Assembly (NCBI GenBank): GCA_013205245.1
Contig: JABMNH010000064.1
Span: 1-64,000 of the forward strand
Direction of reading: 5' to 3'
Origin: Flavobacteriales bacterium
GTDB lineage: Bacteria; Bacteroidota; Bacteroidia; Flavobacteriales; Flavobacteriaceae
Length of the DNA stretch: 64,000 bases
In this document: positions 63,997-64,000 of the stretch, in pieces
Position numbering within the stretch: position 1 is the stretch's first letter
Layout of the letters: every line of letters starts with the position of its first letter
Program-made: the position numbers and the translations under genes
Notes under the pieces: generated by a model
Databases searched by the model: none
The model's input: the letters and a program-made list of their open reading frames with translations, nothing else
What the model was told of the DNA's origin: nothing

Positions 63997-64000
63997 TAAA

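Overview
The window looks like chromosomal DNA of a marine Flavobacteriaceae bacterium (Bacteroidota). The evidence is low GC, A-rich leaders without Shine-Dalgarno sequences, the Bacteroidota -7 promoter motif TAnnTTTG in front of many genes, gliding lipoprotein GldH, a type IX secretion C-terminal domain, SusC/SusD proteins and membrane-spanning Y_Y_Y/LuxR-type regulators. Genus cannot be fixed from the sequence; similarity to the Formosa/Algibacter type of genome is an inference.

Layout. 1-5.7 kb: 5' end of a membrane pyrophosphatase, a DUF456 protein, a BlaI repressor/BlaR1 peptidase pair with two palindromic operators, a related small lipoprotein, and a glycosyltransferase with a lysylphosphatidylglycerol-synthase-like flippase. 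5.7-8.6 kb: ruvC and hemW, joined by a roughly 200-bp repeat with inverted GC-rich ends that supplies the ruvC stop and the hemW start; hemW also carries an in-frame palindromic insertion. OsmC and YjbR proteins follow. 8.6-16.9 kb: an aldehyde dehydrogenase, a VOC protein, a MarR regulator and then a tight operon (paralogous ribosomal protein bS21, GNAT acetyltransferase, sodium:solute symporter, M20 amidohydrolase, alanine racemase, ornithine-racemase-like enzyme, 43-residue ORF) behind a perfect 24-bp palindrome. 16.9-31.7 kb: mostly housekeeping (rsmG, desaturase, aminotransferase, thioesterase, trpS, plsC, holB, ferredoxin, ricT, gldH, PBP1A, acyl-CoA synthetase, xth, serine peptidase).

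31.8-57.9 kb is a complete laminarin (beta-1,3/1,6-glucan) utilization locus, all on the minus strand. In transcription order: membrane-spanning regulator, SusC, SusD, two surface glycan-binding lipoproteins, GH16 laminarinase, a multi-module T9SS-secreted binding protein, GH30, an MFS sugar porter, a clan GH-A hydrolase, GH149 beta-1,3-oligoglucan phosphorylase, GH3 and GH17. Inferred flow: binding and endo-cleavage outside the cell, SusCD import, debranching and trimming in the periplasm, and phosphorolysis of short beta-1,3-glucans in the cytoplasm.

58.0-64.0 kb is an accessory region. A self-inhibited Fic protein with six phased repeats at its start is sandwiched between the regulator gene's 5' end and a decayed copy of that same 5' end. 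Then come a tRNA-Leu with two hairpin-bearing partial copies of its 5' half, a dipeptidase, a GNAT protein, and the MmyA/MmyB pair (HTH plus a second, different Fic domain).

Most noteworthy for follow-up: the bS21-headed racemase operon with its MarR-type operators, the repeat insertions in and around hemW, the Fic repeat array, the regulator relic and the tRNA-Leu relics.
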